Source: Carettochelys insculpta (taxonomy: Eukaryota; Chordata; Testudines; Carettochelyidae). From it: a stretch of 64,000 nucleotides of DNA. Every line of letters starts with the position of its first letter. Positions within the stretch are counted from its first letter, which is position 1. Shown here one piece after another: positions 31,748 to 43,573 of the stretch. A program made the translations under genes and the position numbers. The stretch is from NCBI RefSeq assembly GCF_033958435.1, contig NC_134145.1, forward strand, positions 37,599,501 to 37,663,500. Reading direction: 5' to 3'. The notes beneath the pieces are model-generated. The model saw only the letters and a list, made by a program, of their open reading frames with translations, was not told the origin of the DNA and did not search any database.

Positions 31748-33960
31748 GAGGAAGGAGCACAACAGGCTTAAAGATAAAATTAATAAAAGTCAGTGTTCAG
31801 GAGCTGGTCTCCTTTCACCTCATCTTTACTTAGCACCAATTTTCCTATCAGAGACATTTTTATCATACACAGCCCTCAGGGACATCTCAGCTTTCCCCTC
31901 CCTCCTCATAAGTCCCCACCTTGCCCACTCACTTACCCCATAGAGCAAATGGGGATGGGAGTAGCCATCTCTGAGGGAGGCATGGGATGAGTGGTGCATG
32001 AGCGTGCCAGGTAGGTGAAGTGGTGAGCAGAAGAAAGGATAGCTGTACATGGGCCTGGGGGGAGGTGGGTGGGGAAAGGGCTGTGTTTGAGGAAGGTGCA
32101 TTAGAGATACCAGCAATATGCTGCAGGGACTAGCAGCAGTGGAATGAGGAGAGCTAAGAACTGCAGTACCAGTGATTCTGCACTTTGAGGATTCCCCAGC
32201 TGTGATGTCTTAAAGCACAGTACAGCTCAGGCAGCATGCTAACGGGAGCCTGATGCCTTGTCCCAGAGGCACACCCTTGTCACACACATGCTCAGGCCAG
32301 TCATGTGTGAAGGTGACAGCCATGTGAACAATTGCATTTATTTCCTATACCCTCATATTAGCTGTAACTGATTATCAGGGATCCTAGAAACCCATTTGCC
32401 ACGGGGAAAAAAAAACCCACAACATTTGCATTTTGACAGAAATGCTTTAGTTTTTTTTAATGTTGTGAAGAACTAAAAACATATATTAACTATTAGCTAA
32501 CTTTGACAAAGTACCATCAACATGTATTCAGTGAACATAAGCTCCTCCTTCATGGTTAATTTTTGAATGCATTTTAAGATTACATAAATAGAAGTGTATG
32601 CCAATAAACTGCATAGGGGGTTCATGTTTTAATTCATCTCAAATTTCACATCAGCCTCCAGATGTAATTAAAGTCATGAAAAGATTTCAAAAACTTTAAA
32701 AATCACCCTGAGAGCCCATGTCACTGAGTTTAACATGGACAGCGTTCACGTTGATGATGATGATGTGTTGTTCTGAACTGTGTGCAGCAAAGCTATGGAT
32801 TCTGTCTGAAGGCAGAGTATTGTGGAACATGTGAAAAGCACTAAATATATACTGAATGAAAACAAGAGTCTGAACCAGCAGGGCAATAAACAACAGTAAA
32901 AACAAGCTCTATGGAGAATTCCAGTATTTTTGTGCATTAATCTCCTGGGTTTTAGTAAACTATAATTACAGACACAGAAGTATTTGATACATATATGAAA
33001 TACAAATTGTAAGTCTATTAATTTTATTTTATTATAATTGATGGAAGTGGTTGTCTTTGAACTAGCTTAAAAATGTAAACATATCAATAAAACATTATGT
33101 TTAGCCAATAATTATATACTTTGTGGGCAGAGAAGCTAAAGTTCAGTGTTTCATTTTAATCATGGCAACACAAGTATTTTTTTTTATTCACTGTGGTGGC
33201 AGAGCTCCAGCTTCACCTTGGGGGCAGGGAGCGGAGGGGGTCCCATGCTTCTAGGTGGTTGGGGGTACCTCAGAGGCTCATTACCCTAAAAATACCTTAT
33301 GTAAGCTATCAATTTTAATTTTATGATCTGGTGGATCAGTATTTTCTATTTTTATGCATATGGCATTTTTGTATGTGAAGTTAGAAATATGGAGTGTGTA
33401 TCTATAGTTTTAAATGTGCTAATGAAGGTTGTTACAGGTGTCCCCAGGACCCTAATGAGTGGGTGATCAACTTGACAACTTGTCATAAGTGTTCATCCTG
33501 GAAGTCTAGAAGATGGATGGTGCTAGAAAGACATATGACTATACTACCTGGTATTGAAAGCCATTTTGATCCATTTTTTTTCCATGGAAAGGAGAGTTGT
33601 AAAACAAAGGTTTCCTGCCCTATGAGAAAGTCTATTTAAGTAATGGGAGTCAGATTTTTGTCTTCAGCCTACTTTGGAATCTGTTTGACAGACCCTAGGA
33701 GGGAACAAAGAGCTATGAAGGGTTGTGGACCCAAATCAGAGAGAAAGAACTGCTCTGGTTGGAAGATTTTACCTGACATGAGAAGAGCTGTTTAGCGTAA
33801 GAATCTGTGTGCAATAACTTTCTTAGGTAAGTTAGAACTGGTTATACAATTTTTTCCATTTCAATTTTGTAACTACTTTAATCTGTCTGTTTTCACTTAT
33901 AACCACTTAAATCCTATTGTGTATACTTAATAAAAACTCATTTCTCATCAAGCCCAGCAA
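31748..33960. other. Unassigned intergenic DNA
   Basis: About 2.2 kb with no gene or repeat that I can name. The stretch is AT-rich after 32340. A 81-codon plus-strand frame near 33394-33639 has scattered Cys residues but no recognisable zinc-finger spacing. Confidence 0.35.
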
Positions 33961-34075
33961 TAACAATGATAATAATAATAACAAAATTATTATAATAATA
34001 AAATTATTATTATTATTATTATTATTTATTATTATTTGTTATTGGTGGTGGTGGTGGTGGTAATAGTAGTAGTAA
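33961..34075. repeat. Compound (AAT/ATT)n and (GGT)n microsatellite
   Basis: AATAATAATAA passes into (ATT)n, then TTGGTGGTGGTGGTGG, then AGTAGTAGTAA. It is a simple-sequence block of about 115 bp. Confidence 0.95.
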
Positions 34076-35596
34076 TTCTTATCTGGGGTGGGGCACAACT
34101 GTGCATATCTGCCTTTCATTGATAAAAGGGGCTTACCTGATGAACCCCTCTGTGCAAAATATTTGCAAGGGGAGAAACAGATTTATTTGGGGTTTTGACC
34201 CCTTTTGGAGGCTGGTTTCTGGGGTATTGTATCCTAGAGCTGCACCTTCCCAGAGCTGAAGGGGTTCAGTGTCTGCATTGTTCTGCTAGGGAGTCATAAC
34301 CCCAACTATACCTTGGCTGGCGGAAACCAGAGAATCTGGCCCACCGGGTGTGTATGGTGAGGAGCCCTAGAGAGCAAGAAAGTGGATGTCAGTGGCATAA
34401 TCAGCACACCAGGCAACTATCCCAGGAAATCTTCAGTGACAGCACCCAGTCACACACCTGAATAGAGCTTTAAAAATTGCAATGTAGCCTGACTATACAT
34501 TAAAATTACTGCAGATGAAACAGGTAGCCATAGGTATGCCAGGGCTAATGTTATATTTTCAGAGCAATTGAATTTGAAAAAAATATCGTCCTCTTGATAA
34601 CACTTCATGGAAAACCATTGATAGATTCCAGCCACTCAGCCATGTTTTGGTTACTAATCATTGTGAGATAGGACAGCAGAAAACACAAAAATGGAGCTAG
34701 GCATAAAATATAATATTTATCTTTGTGGGGGAGGGGATATTCTGGTGTGACATGCAATAGTTATTGCAATTGGTTAATCAATGTTTCAGTTCAACATATA
34801 AGGCTCACCATTACTCATTTGCTGGATGTCTAACCCTTAATAATTGCAGCATTGTAACAGCCATAAGTCTGCAGCCTGTGGCATTTGTTCCATGAATGCA
34901 CTTGGTAAAACATACAAACTGACAGACAAAACCTTAAGAAAACAGAAACACTGCAGCTCTAATTAGATTAATGTGAACTAACAGTCTTTGAAACTATGGC
35001 ATCCTTCATCTAGCAAAGACAACTGGAAAATGAAACATAGGCAAGGAAGATTCTGGAGATGTAGGGGGTAATTAAGGAGATGTGTTGTATGACAATGAAG
35101 TGTACTTTTTATGGTTTCAGGCAGTGAGGATTCAGGCTAAAGGGAAAACAGTTTCTAATGCTTACCACTATACGTTTTGTGGTTAACTTGTCTGTAAAAT
35201 ATTACTTCCTGTTTTATTTTATGGCAAACTATTCTGGGACAATTTATTGATTAAATTAGTGACAAAGCAGATCTGCCTAATTCAGACTCAATTTACTCAA
35301 ATTTTCAGGATTCCTGAAATAATTTCAAAAGACAAACTCTTGCTGAAGAGATCACAGTTTAGTTGTTCTTAGTAAAATGATTTTAATCTTGGTAAAACCA
35401 AGCTTTTGGTTAAGGTGATTGAATACACTTTTTTACACTCTTCTCTTTTACTCAGTTAATGATTTATTGGGAACACAATATATCAACATGAGATAACAAC
35501 ACCAAAATAGACTAATGATCCCTAAAATCCAGGAATCCTTCCTCCTAGAACACTCATTTACCTCAATGGCAGTGAGAGTATTATACAAGGGGAGTC
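34076..35596. other. Unassigned intergenic DNA
   Basis: No supported gene or named repeat. Open frames are no longer than about 60 codons. Confidence 0.35.
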
Positions 35597-37262
35597 ATAG
35601 AATCATAGAGTGCTTGGACTGGAAGGGACCTTGACAGGTCATCGAGTCCAGCCCCCTGCACTCATGGCAGGACCAAGTACTGTCTAGACCATCCCTCATA
35701 GAAATTATCTAATGATCTGGACAAGCTGGAGAAATTTAAGAACCTCTTATAAATATCTCCAGAGATGGAGATTCCACAGCCTCCCTAGGCAATTTATTCC
35801 AATGTTTGACCACCCTGACAGGAACTTTTGCCTAATGTCCAACCTAAACCTCCCTTGCTGCAGTTTAAGCCCATTGCTTCTTGTTCTATCCTAAGAGGCC
35901 AAGAAGAACAAGTTTTCTCCCTCCTCCTTATGACACCCTTTTAGATACTTGAAAACCGCTATCACGTCCCCCCTTCATCTTCTTTTTCCAATCTAAACAA
36001 GCCCAATTCTTTCAACCTTTCTTCATAGCTCATGTTCTCTAGACATTTGATAATTTTTGTTGCTCTTTTCTGGACCTTTTCCAATTTGTCCACATCTTTC
36101 TTGAAAGGTGGCGCCCAGAACTGGACACAATACTCCAACTGAGGCCTAACCAGCCTTGTGTCTTGTTCACAACACATGTGTTAATGCATCCTAAAATCAT
36201 GTTTGCTTTTTTTGCAACAGCATCACACTGTTGATGCATATTTAACTTGTGATCCACTATAACCCCTAGATCCCTTTCTGCCATACTGCTTCCTAGACAG
36301 TCGCTTCCCATTCTGTATGTGTGAAACTGATTGTTCCTTCCTAAGTGGAGCACTTTGCATTTGTCTTTATTAAACTTCATCCTGTTTACTTCAGACTATT
36401 TCTCCAATTTGTCCAGGTCATTTTGAAATTTGACACTATCCTCCAAAGCAGTTGCAACCCCTCCGAGCTTGGTGTCATCTGCAAACTTAATAAGCATACT
36501 GTCTATGCCAATATCTAAATCGTTGATGAAGATATTGAACAGAACCAGTCCCAGTACAGACCCCTGTGGAACCCCACTTGTTATACCTTTCCAGCAGGAT
36601 TGAGAACCATTAATGACTACTCTGGGTATGGTTATCCAGCCAGTTTTGCACCCACCTTATAGTAGCCCCATCTAAATTGTATTTGTCTAGTTTATTGATA
36701 AGAATATCATGTGAGACTGTATCAGATGCTTTACTAACATCTAGGTATACCACATCCACTGCTTCTCCCTTATCCACAAGGCTTGTATGCTATCAAAGAA
36801 AGCTATCAGATTGGTTTGACATGATTTGTTCTTTGCAAATCCATGCTGGCTGTTCCCTATCAGTTTACCAGCTTCCAAGTGTTTGCAGATTATTTCATTA
36901 ATTTCTTGTTGCATTATCTTTCCTGGCACAGAAATTAAACTGACCGGTCTGTAGTTTCCTGTGTTGTTCTTATTCCCCTTTTTATAGATGGGTGCTATAT
37001 TTGCCATTTTCCAGTCTTCTGGAATCTCTCCTGTCTCCCGTGATTTTCCAAAGATGATAGCTAATGGCTCAGACACCTCCTCCATCAGCTCCTTGAGTAT
37101 TCTAGGATGCATTTCATCAGGCCCTGGTGACTTGCAGACATCTAACTTTCCAAAGTGATTTTTAACTTGTTCTTTTTTTATTTTATCTTCTAAACCTACC
37201 CCTTTCCCACTAGCATTCACTATGTTGGCCATTCCTTCTTCAGACTTCTCAGTGAAGTCACA
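35597..37262 (-). mobile_element. CR1 LINE, longest copy in the window (5'-truncated)
   Basis: Starting with the 3' end in reverse (AGTCATAGAATCATAGAGTG, CTGGAAGGGACCTTGACAGG), the segment runs through the CR1 3' region into the reverse transcriptase gene. It is about 1.67 kb and is better preserved than the other CR1 copies. It ends abruptly near 37262 inside ORF2, a typical 5' truncation. Confidence 0.9.
35962..37232 (-). pseudogene. CR1 ORF2 reverse transcriptase region
   Basis: The minus-strand frame at 37232-36741 reads [77 protein letters not shown] and [21 protein letters not shown]. These are RT motifs 0 to 3 of CR1 in order. Further fragments at 36380-36039 (KCKVLHLGRNN, DLGVIVDHKLNMHQQCDAVA) and 36177-35962 ([20 protein letters not shown]) are the C-terminal CR1 region. 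Frameshifts separate them, and the YADD region around 36400-36740 is broken. The missing N-terminal endonuclease and the frameshifts make it inactive. Confidence 0.9.
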
Positions 37263-38324
37263 ACATTGAAAACAAAATCAACATTATCTGATTTGTATAA
37301 TCTCTAAAAACTTACATCCTGAAATTAACCAGGTTTTGTCTGTTGTATCTCAGGCTCAATCCAGTCTTTTTGCAAACCATTAAAGAAATTCCTATGAATT
37401 CAATAGTAATTGCATAATGTATTGTTTTACTCTGATACTTTTGCAATAAATACATGGCTTACATTAATGAGAAAAATACTGCTGATGCAATATGTGTGTT
37501 TTGTTCAACAATGCTAGTTAATCAGGTTTCATCTGAAAGTAGGTGCCTTCGTATAAGCTTCAGTTAGGTCTGTGAAAATGTATATCCCTGCTAGAAGGCT
37601 AATAAAAACAAGTTTTTCCTGGCATAAGCTCTCCTTTAAAATATTGGCTTTAAAGGAAAAAAATATTTCACTTTGGATGCATGTGGCCTGAAAGAGATTT
37701 CCAGGTGCTTTTACACAATTTTAAAAACAATTTTTGTGTAGTAAAGTTATGATGGTTGCCAGGGGAAACAAGCAGAAGAAATTATAGAGATAAAGATAAA
37801 TTAAAAAAGTGTCCCCTACATAACAAGCATTTCAATAAACCTTCTGAAACCCACAATCACAACTGCCCCTCATAACTGATAGAAAAAAAGATGGGTTTGA
37901 CGTGTATCCAGAGAATCAGCAGATCAAGCTGGACGCCTGATTTCATAGTCATTCAGAATGAGGACCTCCACTCGTTGCAATAGCAGTGGGAGAGCTGGAT
38001 GAATACTACAAGGTTGCAAGAGTTAGCCAGAATTTTAAAATCCTTGGCTGTTCATGAGATTGACATCAAAATTCACTGCCTGCAAATAGCCATGCTAATA
38101 AAAAATCAATTGCAACAAAATCACATGCACAAGTAATCATGGAAACTGATTCTGAAACATTCAGTGTACCTGCACATACACTGAAGTATTTGTGCACATA
38201 TCAAGTCATAAAGCAGCGAGGATGCCATGTCACTTATCTGCCAGCACAGCTCTAGTTGTGCATATTGACTACTTGCAGTTCACAATTAATTCAGAGAAGT
38301 AAAACATTCACCATGGAAAACAAA
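37263..38324. other. Unassigned intergenic DNA
   Basis: No gene or named repeat is recognised. Confidence 0.35.
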
Positions 38325-38470
38325 AAATGCCAAACTGGATCAGGTCACAGGTCCATTTAGTTCAGTAACCTCTCTCAAAGCAGTCAGAACCACAAGAAGG
38401 TGTGTAGGAGACAATAATGGAATAATCTTCCCATAGGAGACACCTATTCCTCATCCTTTTGGATAGTGGG
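38325..38470 (-). repeat. CR1-type 3' fragment
   Basis: CAAACTGGATCAGGTCACAGGTCCATTTAG resembles the 'actgggtcagaccaatggtcc' block at 19700 and is probably a diverged antisense CR1 3' segment. The match is short. Confidence 0.4.
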
Positions 38471-38483
38471 TCAATTATGATAA

Positions 38484-38622
38484 TAAAAAAAAGGCAGTCC
38501 AGTAAAGCACTTTTTCATTTATTAGGTGGTGAGTTAGTTATTTTGTTAGTCTTTAAAGTGCTCCTGGACTGCTTTTTAGTTTTGATCGAATATAGACTAA
38601 CATGACTATCTCTCTGTTACTA
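38484..38622. repeat. Penelope-like tail with inverted head
   Basis: AAGGCAGTCCAGTAAAGCAC at 38491-38510 is the reverse of the AGTGCTCCTGGACTGCTTTT found at 38559-38578, and the forward part ends TAGACTAACATGACTATCTCTCTGTTAC. The forward part matches 57110-57272 and 61676-61820. The inverted head makes this a second hairpin-like copy. Confidence 0.65.
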
Positions 38623-39091
38623 TCTAAACTGATTGTGACTGTTTGCATACATGTATCTTATTCTTATTTTGATCTCACTAATCTCTTAGCCCCAATGACA
38701 TGTTATGGTAATGGGTGCACAGGTGAATTAGAAATGTAACCTCTAAAAGTTCCCTTGCTCTTAGATAATCTGCTCTTATATATTGTGATATAAGTTTTCA
38801 AATTCAATGTATTATTTTCTCTACCTGGTCTAAGTCCTCTCTTTATTTGTCTCATCACTACACTACACCACTTCCATCTTCTCAGTTTTTTCTCCTCATA
38901 AGGAAAGTTCTCCAGGCCTCTAGCTGCAACATAATTAACTGGATAATGAATACATTCAAATAAATCCATAAATAAGGCTGCATTCACCAGACAAATTATT
39001 CATTTCAAATCATTCATTTCAAATTGTACATTCATACCTAGGATATCATTCATTTTATGCTAGTAAATATAATTTGCTGATACATTACTTA

Positions 39092-39707
39092 AGGTGACCA
39101 TACCTCCCTTCAGCCAAATATGGAACACGGGGGTGTCCCGCTGAAATGGGATGGATGGTCACTCTGCCTGACCAGTAGGTGGGTGGTGGTGAGGGCTGCC
39201 ACTGTGCTGGAGGGGCTGCATGAGGATAGCTGCAGTTCTTGGCTGTTCCATAACTTGGGGCATTGGGAACAGGGCTGCTGCCCCATTAGCAAAGCTCCCA
39301 TCTTCCACCAGCTGTGAGAAGCTGGTCAGGAGCTGCACTCATCCAGATCCTGCCAGCCCAGGGAAGCCAGACCGCAGCCATGCAGGTCTAGTTCCCAGCT
39401 TCCCCAACCATGGGAAGTCAGGTGGCTGTTGCGCCACCATGTGGGTGAGGCTCCCGGCTCCCTGACCTGGGGGAAGTCAGGCAATAGCTGCGTGGGTCTG
39501 GTTCCCCCAGCTGAGGGAAACCAGGCAGCAGACACACAGGTCTGACTCCCAGCTCCCTCAGCTCTGGGGAGCAAGAACCAGTGGCTGCCACCTGCTAAAA
39601 ACATGGAATACAAGGCAATTAGCACCTTTGGCAAAATAAATTGGGATGCTGGGATGGCACCTGAAATACGGGACCTTCCCACCGAAAATGGGATGGATGG
39701 TCACCCT
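39092..39707. mobile_element. Non-autonomous DNA transposon with GC-rich internal repeats
   Basis: AGGTGACCATACCTCCC on the left mirrors GGATGGTCACCCT on the right. ACTTA flanks both sides (39087-39091 and 39708-39712). The centre (about 39350-39600) is an imperfect tandem array of about 50-58 bp units beginning GGGAAGCCAG or GGGAAGTCAG and containing a GGTCTGGTTCCCAGCT-like phrase. No coding frame is supported. The superfamily is uncertain. Confidence 0.65.
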
Positions 39708-40067
39708 ACTTATCCTTTTCAGTATAAGGTGGTACTACTGTTAAGCAGCATTGCTGTAGGGATTTCAGTATTAGTGCAGCGTCACGGTTTATTTTTCGTA
39801 TTCTTCCTTTTCGTCATAAACATGAGTTTGATTTTTCAAGAAGAAATATTGAGTTGCTCTCCACTCAAAGCAAAATGCAAACATCTTAATGAAAGTCATT
39901 TTTTTCTCTCTCATTGGTAAGCATGGCACATGAATCAAAAAACAAGGCAATTCCACAGTCATGAAACAGACCACAGATTTGTTAAATGTCTTTTTACCAT
40001 GGAGGCTGGCAATGCACACTGAAAGCCAAGCCGAGTGGGACAGAATCTTTGACTGGACCACCCTCTC

Positions 40068-40222
40068 ATGAGGAAGAAGAGCTTCTCCGAAGACAAGCTC
40101 TGTGTGAGCTCAAAAGCTTTTCTGTCTTACCAACAGAACCTGGTCCAATAAAAGCTACAGTGCCAGCCACTTGTCTGTAATATCCAGGGACCAGCATGAC
40201 TAAAACACACTGTATACAGAGG
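40068..40222 (+). repeat. Penelope-like terminal fragment
   Basis: AAGAAGAGCTTCTCCGAAGA, GAGCTCAAAAGCTTTTCTGTC, CCAACAGAACCTGGTCCAATAAAAGC and GGACCAGCATGACTAAAACAC are diverged pieces of the sauropsid Penelope-like tail, forward orientation. It matches the fragments at 1-45 and 20940-21012. Confidence 0.55.
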
Positions 40223-40249
40223 CCGTTGGCCTTGCCCGCAAGATCAGGG

Positions 40250-40471
40250 TCTAACTGACTGTTGTGTTTGGAGGGGGAAGCAATTTTGCACTGGGTCAGA
40301 TTGGCAGAGCCCCTGGTGAGGTGTTGCCTTTCTCTGAAGCACAGCTTATGGGTTTAAACCAGTGTAAATGGGGGGTTCTCTGGAGCTTGATGTTCATTAC
40401 TAAGACTAACTGATAAAGTCTATTACAGGAATAAGTGGATGAGGTTCTGTGGCCTACAATGAGCAGGAGAT
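40250..40471 (+). repeat. CR1-type LINE 3' end, left part
   Basis: The phrase GAGGTTCTGTGGCCTACAATGAGCAGGAGATCAG belongs to the sense 3' end of a CR1-type LINE. The matching right part, ending in AAAGTCTATGAGTTCATGAG, resumes after the hAT-like element at 41242. The upstream limit is approximate. Confidence 0.55.
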
Positions 40472-41241
40472 CAGCAGTTCTCAACCCATGGCCTGCAGGC
40501 TGCATGCAGCCTCATGAGCACACGCCTTTAGACCAGCTAAAAGTTGCCCAGTCTGAAGGACTCCAAGGTCTGGGGCTCCCAGACAACCCTTGGGTTGGCC
40601 CCATGTGTTCTCTGATCTAGGGCAGTAGCAATAGCTCTGGGAGGGGGTCCAGGGCAGGATCAAGGGCTTAGGACTCCCTACCAGCCCATCGGGTTGGGAG
40701 CCCGGGGTTGATGCCCCTCTGAGGTCCAGGATGGTAGGAGGGTCTGGGGTCCAGGACTGCCAAGCATCCCTCATAGGATACCAGAGACAGCATGCAGCTC
40801 AGGGTCAGGGAGCTGTTGTTTGGCTCCAAAGGGTAGGGAATCCAGGACTGCTCCTAATGTAGCAAACTTCAGGGGTCTGGGATAACTGTGCAGCAGAGGT
40901 CAGGGATCCGGGCATCCCCATCAGCTCCACAGGATGGGGCTCTGGGGCTGCTGCTCAGGTGGGGAGGAGGAGGCTCTGTGGCAGGTTGGGGGCGGGGTTG
41001 GACAGTTGTGCTGCTGTTCAATCCTGCGGAGAAGGAGGTCCTGGTCTGCTGCCTGCTCCTACAAGCTCCGGGGCTGTCACTCAGCCCTGCACCAAAGCTG
41101 GTGGCCACGGCTGCCTTGGGATCCCTCCAGTTCTGGGGTCCAGGGCAGTTGGCCAGCCCCATGTGGTGGGATGGAGTGTCTGGGAATGACTGCCTTGCCA
41201 GCATATGCACCCCATCATAATAAATGAATTGAGAACCACTG
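40472..41241. mobile_element. hAT-like non-autonomous element, 770 bp
   Basis: It starts CAGCAGTTCTCAACCC and ends TTGAGAACCACTG, the inverted Charlie/hAT-type terminus. It splits a CR1 3' end. An 8-bp target duplication is not clear. The interior is GC-rich with repeated GGTCTGGGG(C/T)-like phrases. Long frames across it (up to 133 codons) have no domain. Confidence 0.65.
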
Positions 41242-41300
41242 TACTCAATGATCCTGATGGGCCCTTCCATCTTTAAAGTCTATGAGTTCATGAGAGCTAA
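41242..41300 (+). repeat. CR1-type LINE 3' end, right part
   Basis: AATGATCCTGATGGGCCCTTCCATCTTTAAAGTCTATGAG is the terminal part of a sense CR1-type LINE and completes the piece before 40472. Confidence 0.65.
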
Positions 41301-42808
41301 AAACATTTCTCTAGCAAAGTACTCTGCTTTTACTTTTCTGCACAGGCGACATTCTGTGGTGACTGTCTGATGCTGAGAGAGAGTCAGAGACCACCACGTC
41401 TGACACACACCAGCTTATCTCTCAGAAATCAGGAACACAGATAATGCGCTAGTCAGAAGGAAAAAGCAGTTAAACGGGATCACGCAATCTGTCCGAAGGA
41501 AATGTTGCTATTGTAAAATCCGCAGTAGTGCCAAGCCCCCCTGTTATGTACTAAGCATCAAAGAACAATCCTGGTGATAAAAACCATAGAAAGAAAAGGC
41601 ACTTGCCCTGGCATGTGCAGTAAGGGTAAAATTCTGAATTCAGAGCTAATAAAAAAAAAATAAAACCCTAGCTTTTGCAGTGCTTCTTGAAACTGCCTCT
41701 TCATGACAGAATTCGGCACAGTACTTCAGATCTTCCCAACAGAAAGGCTAATGAGCTCTGTGGCAGCCACAAAGCTGCCAAGGCAATATTTCATCCAAAG
41801 GCACCAATGACAAGTCTCCTCCAAGTTGAGAGAAGTTCCCAGCTGGATGTCATTCTTGGCACTATCTGCAACTCCTCCTTGAAATTTCAGGGAAGCATCT
41901 TAATGGTGAAAATTTGAGTCGTAGCTCAGAATTGCTTCTAAATATAGAACAAAAAAAAGCTATAAAAAAAGTTGACAAAATGATCTTCCCTAGAACACTG
42001 GGCAAAGAGTGCTGTAATACCTTTGAGCAAAGAAAATGCATCACAGCCACAACTTGAAATAATTCTGAAAGACAATTGCATCTAATAGTTTTCTCAATGA
42101 AAAATAAAATAAATATTAATCAATTTTCTGCAAAGAACTGTTAATCTCAAGAGAAGATGAAGTGAGGATAATTTCCCCTTTCCCCTGCCCTCACGTAAAA
42201 TCCTCCCATTCTGGGAAGGGCAATGAATTTTGTTTTATGACTCTAGAATGATGAGTTCTTCATTTGGCAGTGATTTGATACAAGAAGGAATTTGTCATTG
42301 AACTGATAAAAACAAAAAGTTCCACATGCTCCAGTTGGCTCACCACCCACCCAGCTGTTTCAAGCAGTTAGTTGTGTCGAATAAAACTGCACAGTTTAAT
42401 TGCGCATTATCATCTATATACTACTCGGTAGGCCCAGAGGTGATCTGAACACTGCTAAAGGGAAAAGAATCGGCAGTAAGGAACATGATGAACATCATTC
42501 TTTGCTTATTTACTGCTTAGAACTATTTGAAATCTGTTTTTTTATTTCCAAATGATATCTTAGCTGGTAAACTCACAATGCGTATCATTGCATATCATGT
42601 AATGCATATCATAGATTATCCTATTAAGAGAACTGAACTACAAGTACATTTTGGTATAGGGCCAAGATTATTTATAGTGTTGGGACATTGCATTATAATA
42701 CAGTCAAAACACACACATTGCCAATACACTACTAGTATCAGCATAAAACTTCTATACAGCAGGCATGTCTGACGGAAGCAAAAGTACATGCTGTGGGGAA
42801 AAAAAATG
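41301..42808. other. Unassigned intergenic DNA
   Basis: No gene or named repeat is recognised in this 1.5 kb. Confidence 0.35.
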
Positions 42809-42816
42809 CTATAAAT

Positions 42817-43135
42817 CAGGGTTTCCCATACTTTATATAGTTGGAGCCTGGTTTTTTCCAGTACCGTTTTTTTGTTGCCCAAATATATAAATGTATATAA
42901 AACAATGAAAAATAAATAAGTTTTCATTGTTTATTATTTATTCACAACAATGATCGTACATAATAATATAAATCTTGACATAAAATCCTTAAGTGCCTAT
43001 CTTAATTATGTGGGAAAATATGAAATGTACCAAATTAATAGGATTGTGTGCGATAATTTGTATATTTTCTAAGGACCAGTTATTTTTTTCCCAAGGACTG
43101 GTACTGGGCTGCAGACTACACTTTGGGAAATGCTG
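42817..43135. mobile_element. hAT-like non-autonomous element with exact 8-bp duplication
   Basis: The 319-bp element starts CAGGGTTTCCCATACTTTAT and ends CACTTTGGGAAATGCTG. It is flanked by perfect copies of CTATAAAT (42809-42816 and 43136-43143). The 8-bp duplication and the CAGNGTTTCCCA ends support hAT. The interior repeats TGGTACTGG / CCAGTACCG in both orientations. It is non-coding. Confidence 0.85.
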
Positions 43136-43531
43136 CTATAAATTATTATAGAAGTTAATTTGTTACATGAAGATGACCTAGAGGTGACACAAATTCACAG
43201 TTATTTCATGATTTTAATGAAAGTTGGGGTTAGAGGGGCTCTTAATTGCATCCCAAAAGAATGTTCTGTGCCTTCCAGTATCAAAGACTTTATAAGTCAG
43301 TTTAATTATGATGCAAAATTTGGTATAGTTTAAAATAAGCCTAAGCGTGAAACTCAGATGTACTGAATTTTGTGAAATTTTTGGTTATGTAAATAATGAC
43401 AGTTTTATTTTTCAAAAAGCCTGTGTCCCATGTGCTTCTGGTGAGGGTGGGGTGTGGGTGCTCGGGTGGGGTGCAGGGATGGCCTGGGTGTCGCTCACTA
43501 GGCCACCTGATCAAAGTATTCCCTTAGGGCC

Positions 43532-43573
43532 TCCCGGACCTGGACCCGGACCCGGACCCGGACTCGGACCCCG
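43532..43573. repeat. Hexamer repeat (GGACCC)n
   Basis: Six imperfect GGACC(C/T/G)-type hexamers lie in the 3' part of the transposase relic. On the minus strand they read as alternating Val-Arg, Ser-Gly or Pro-Gly dipeptides depending on frame. A sequence of this kind is prone to slippage. Confidence 0.85.
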
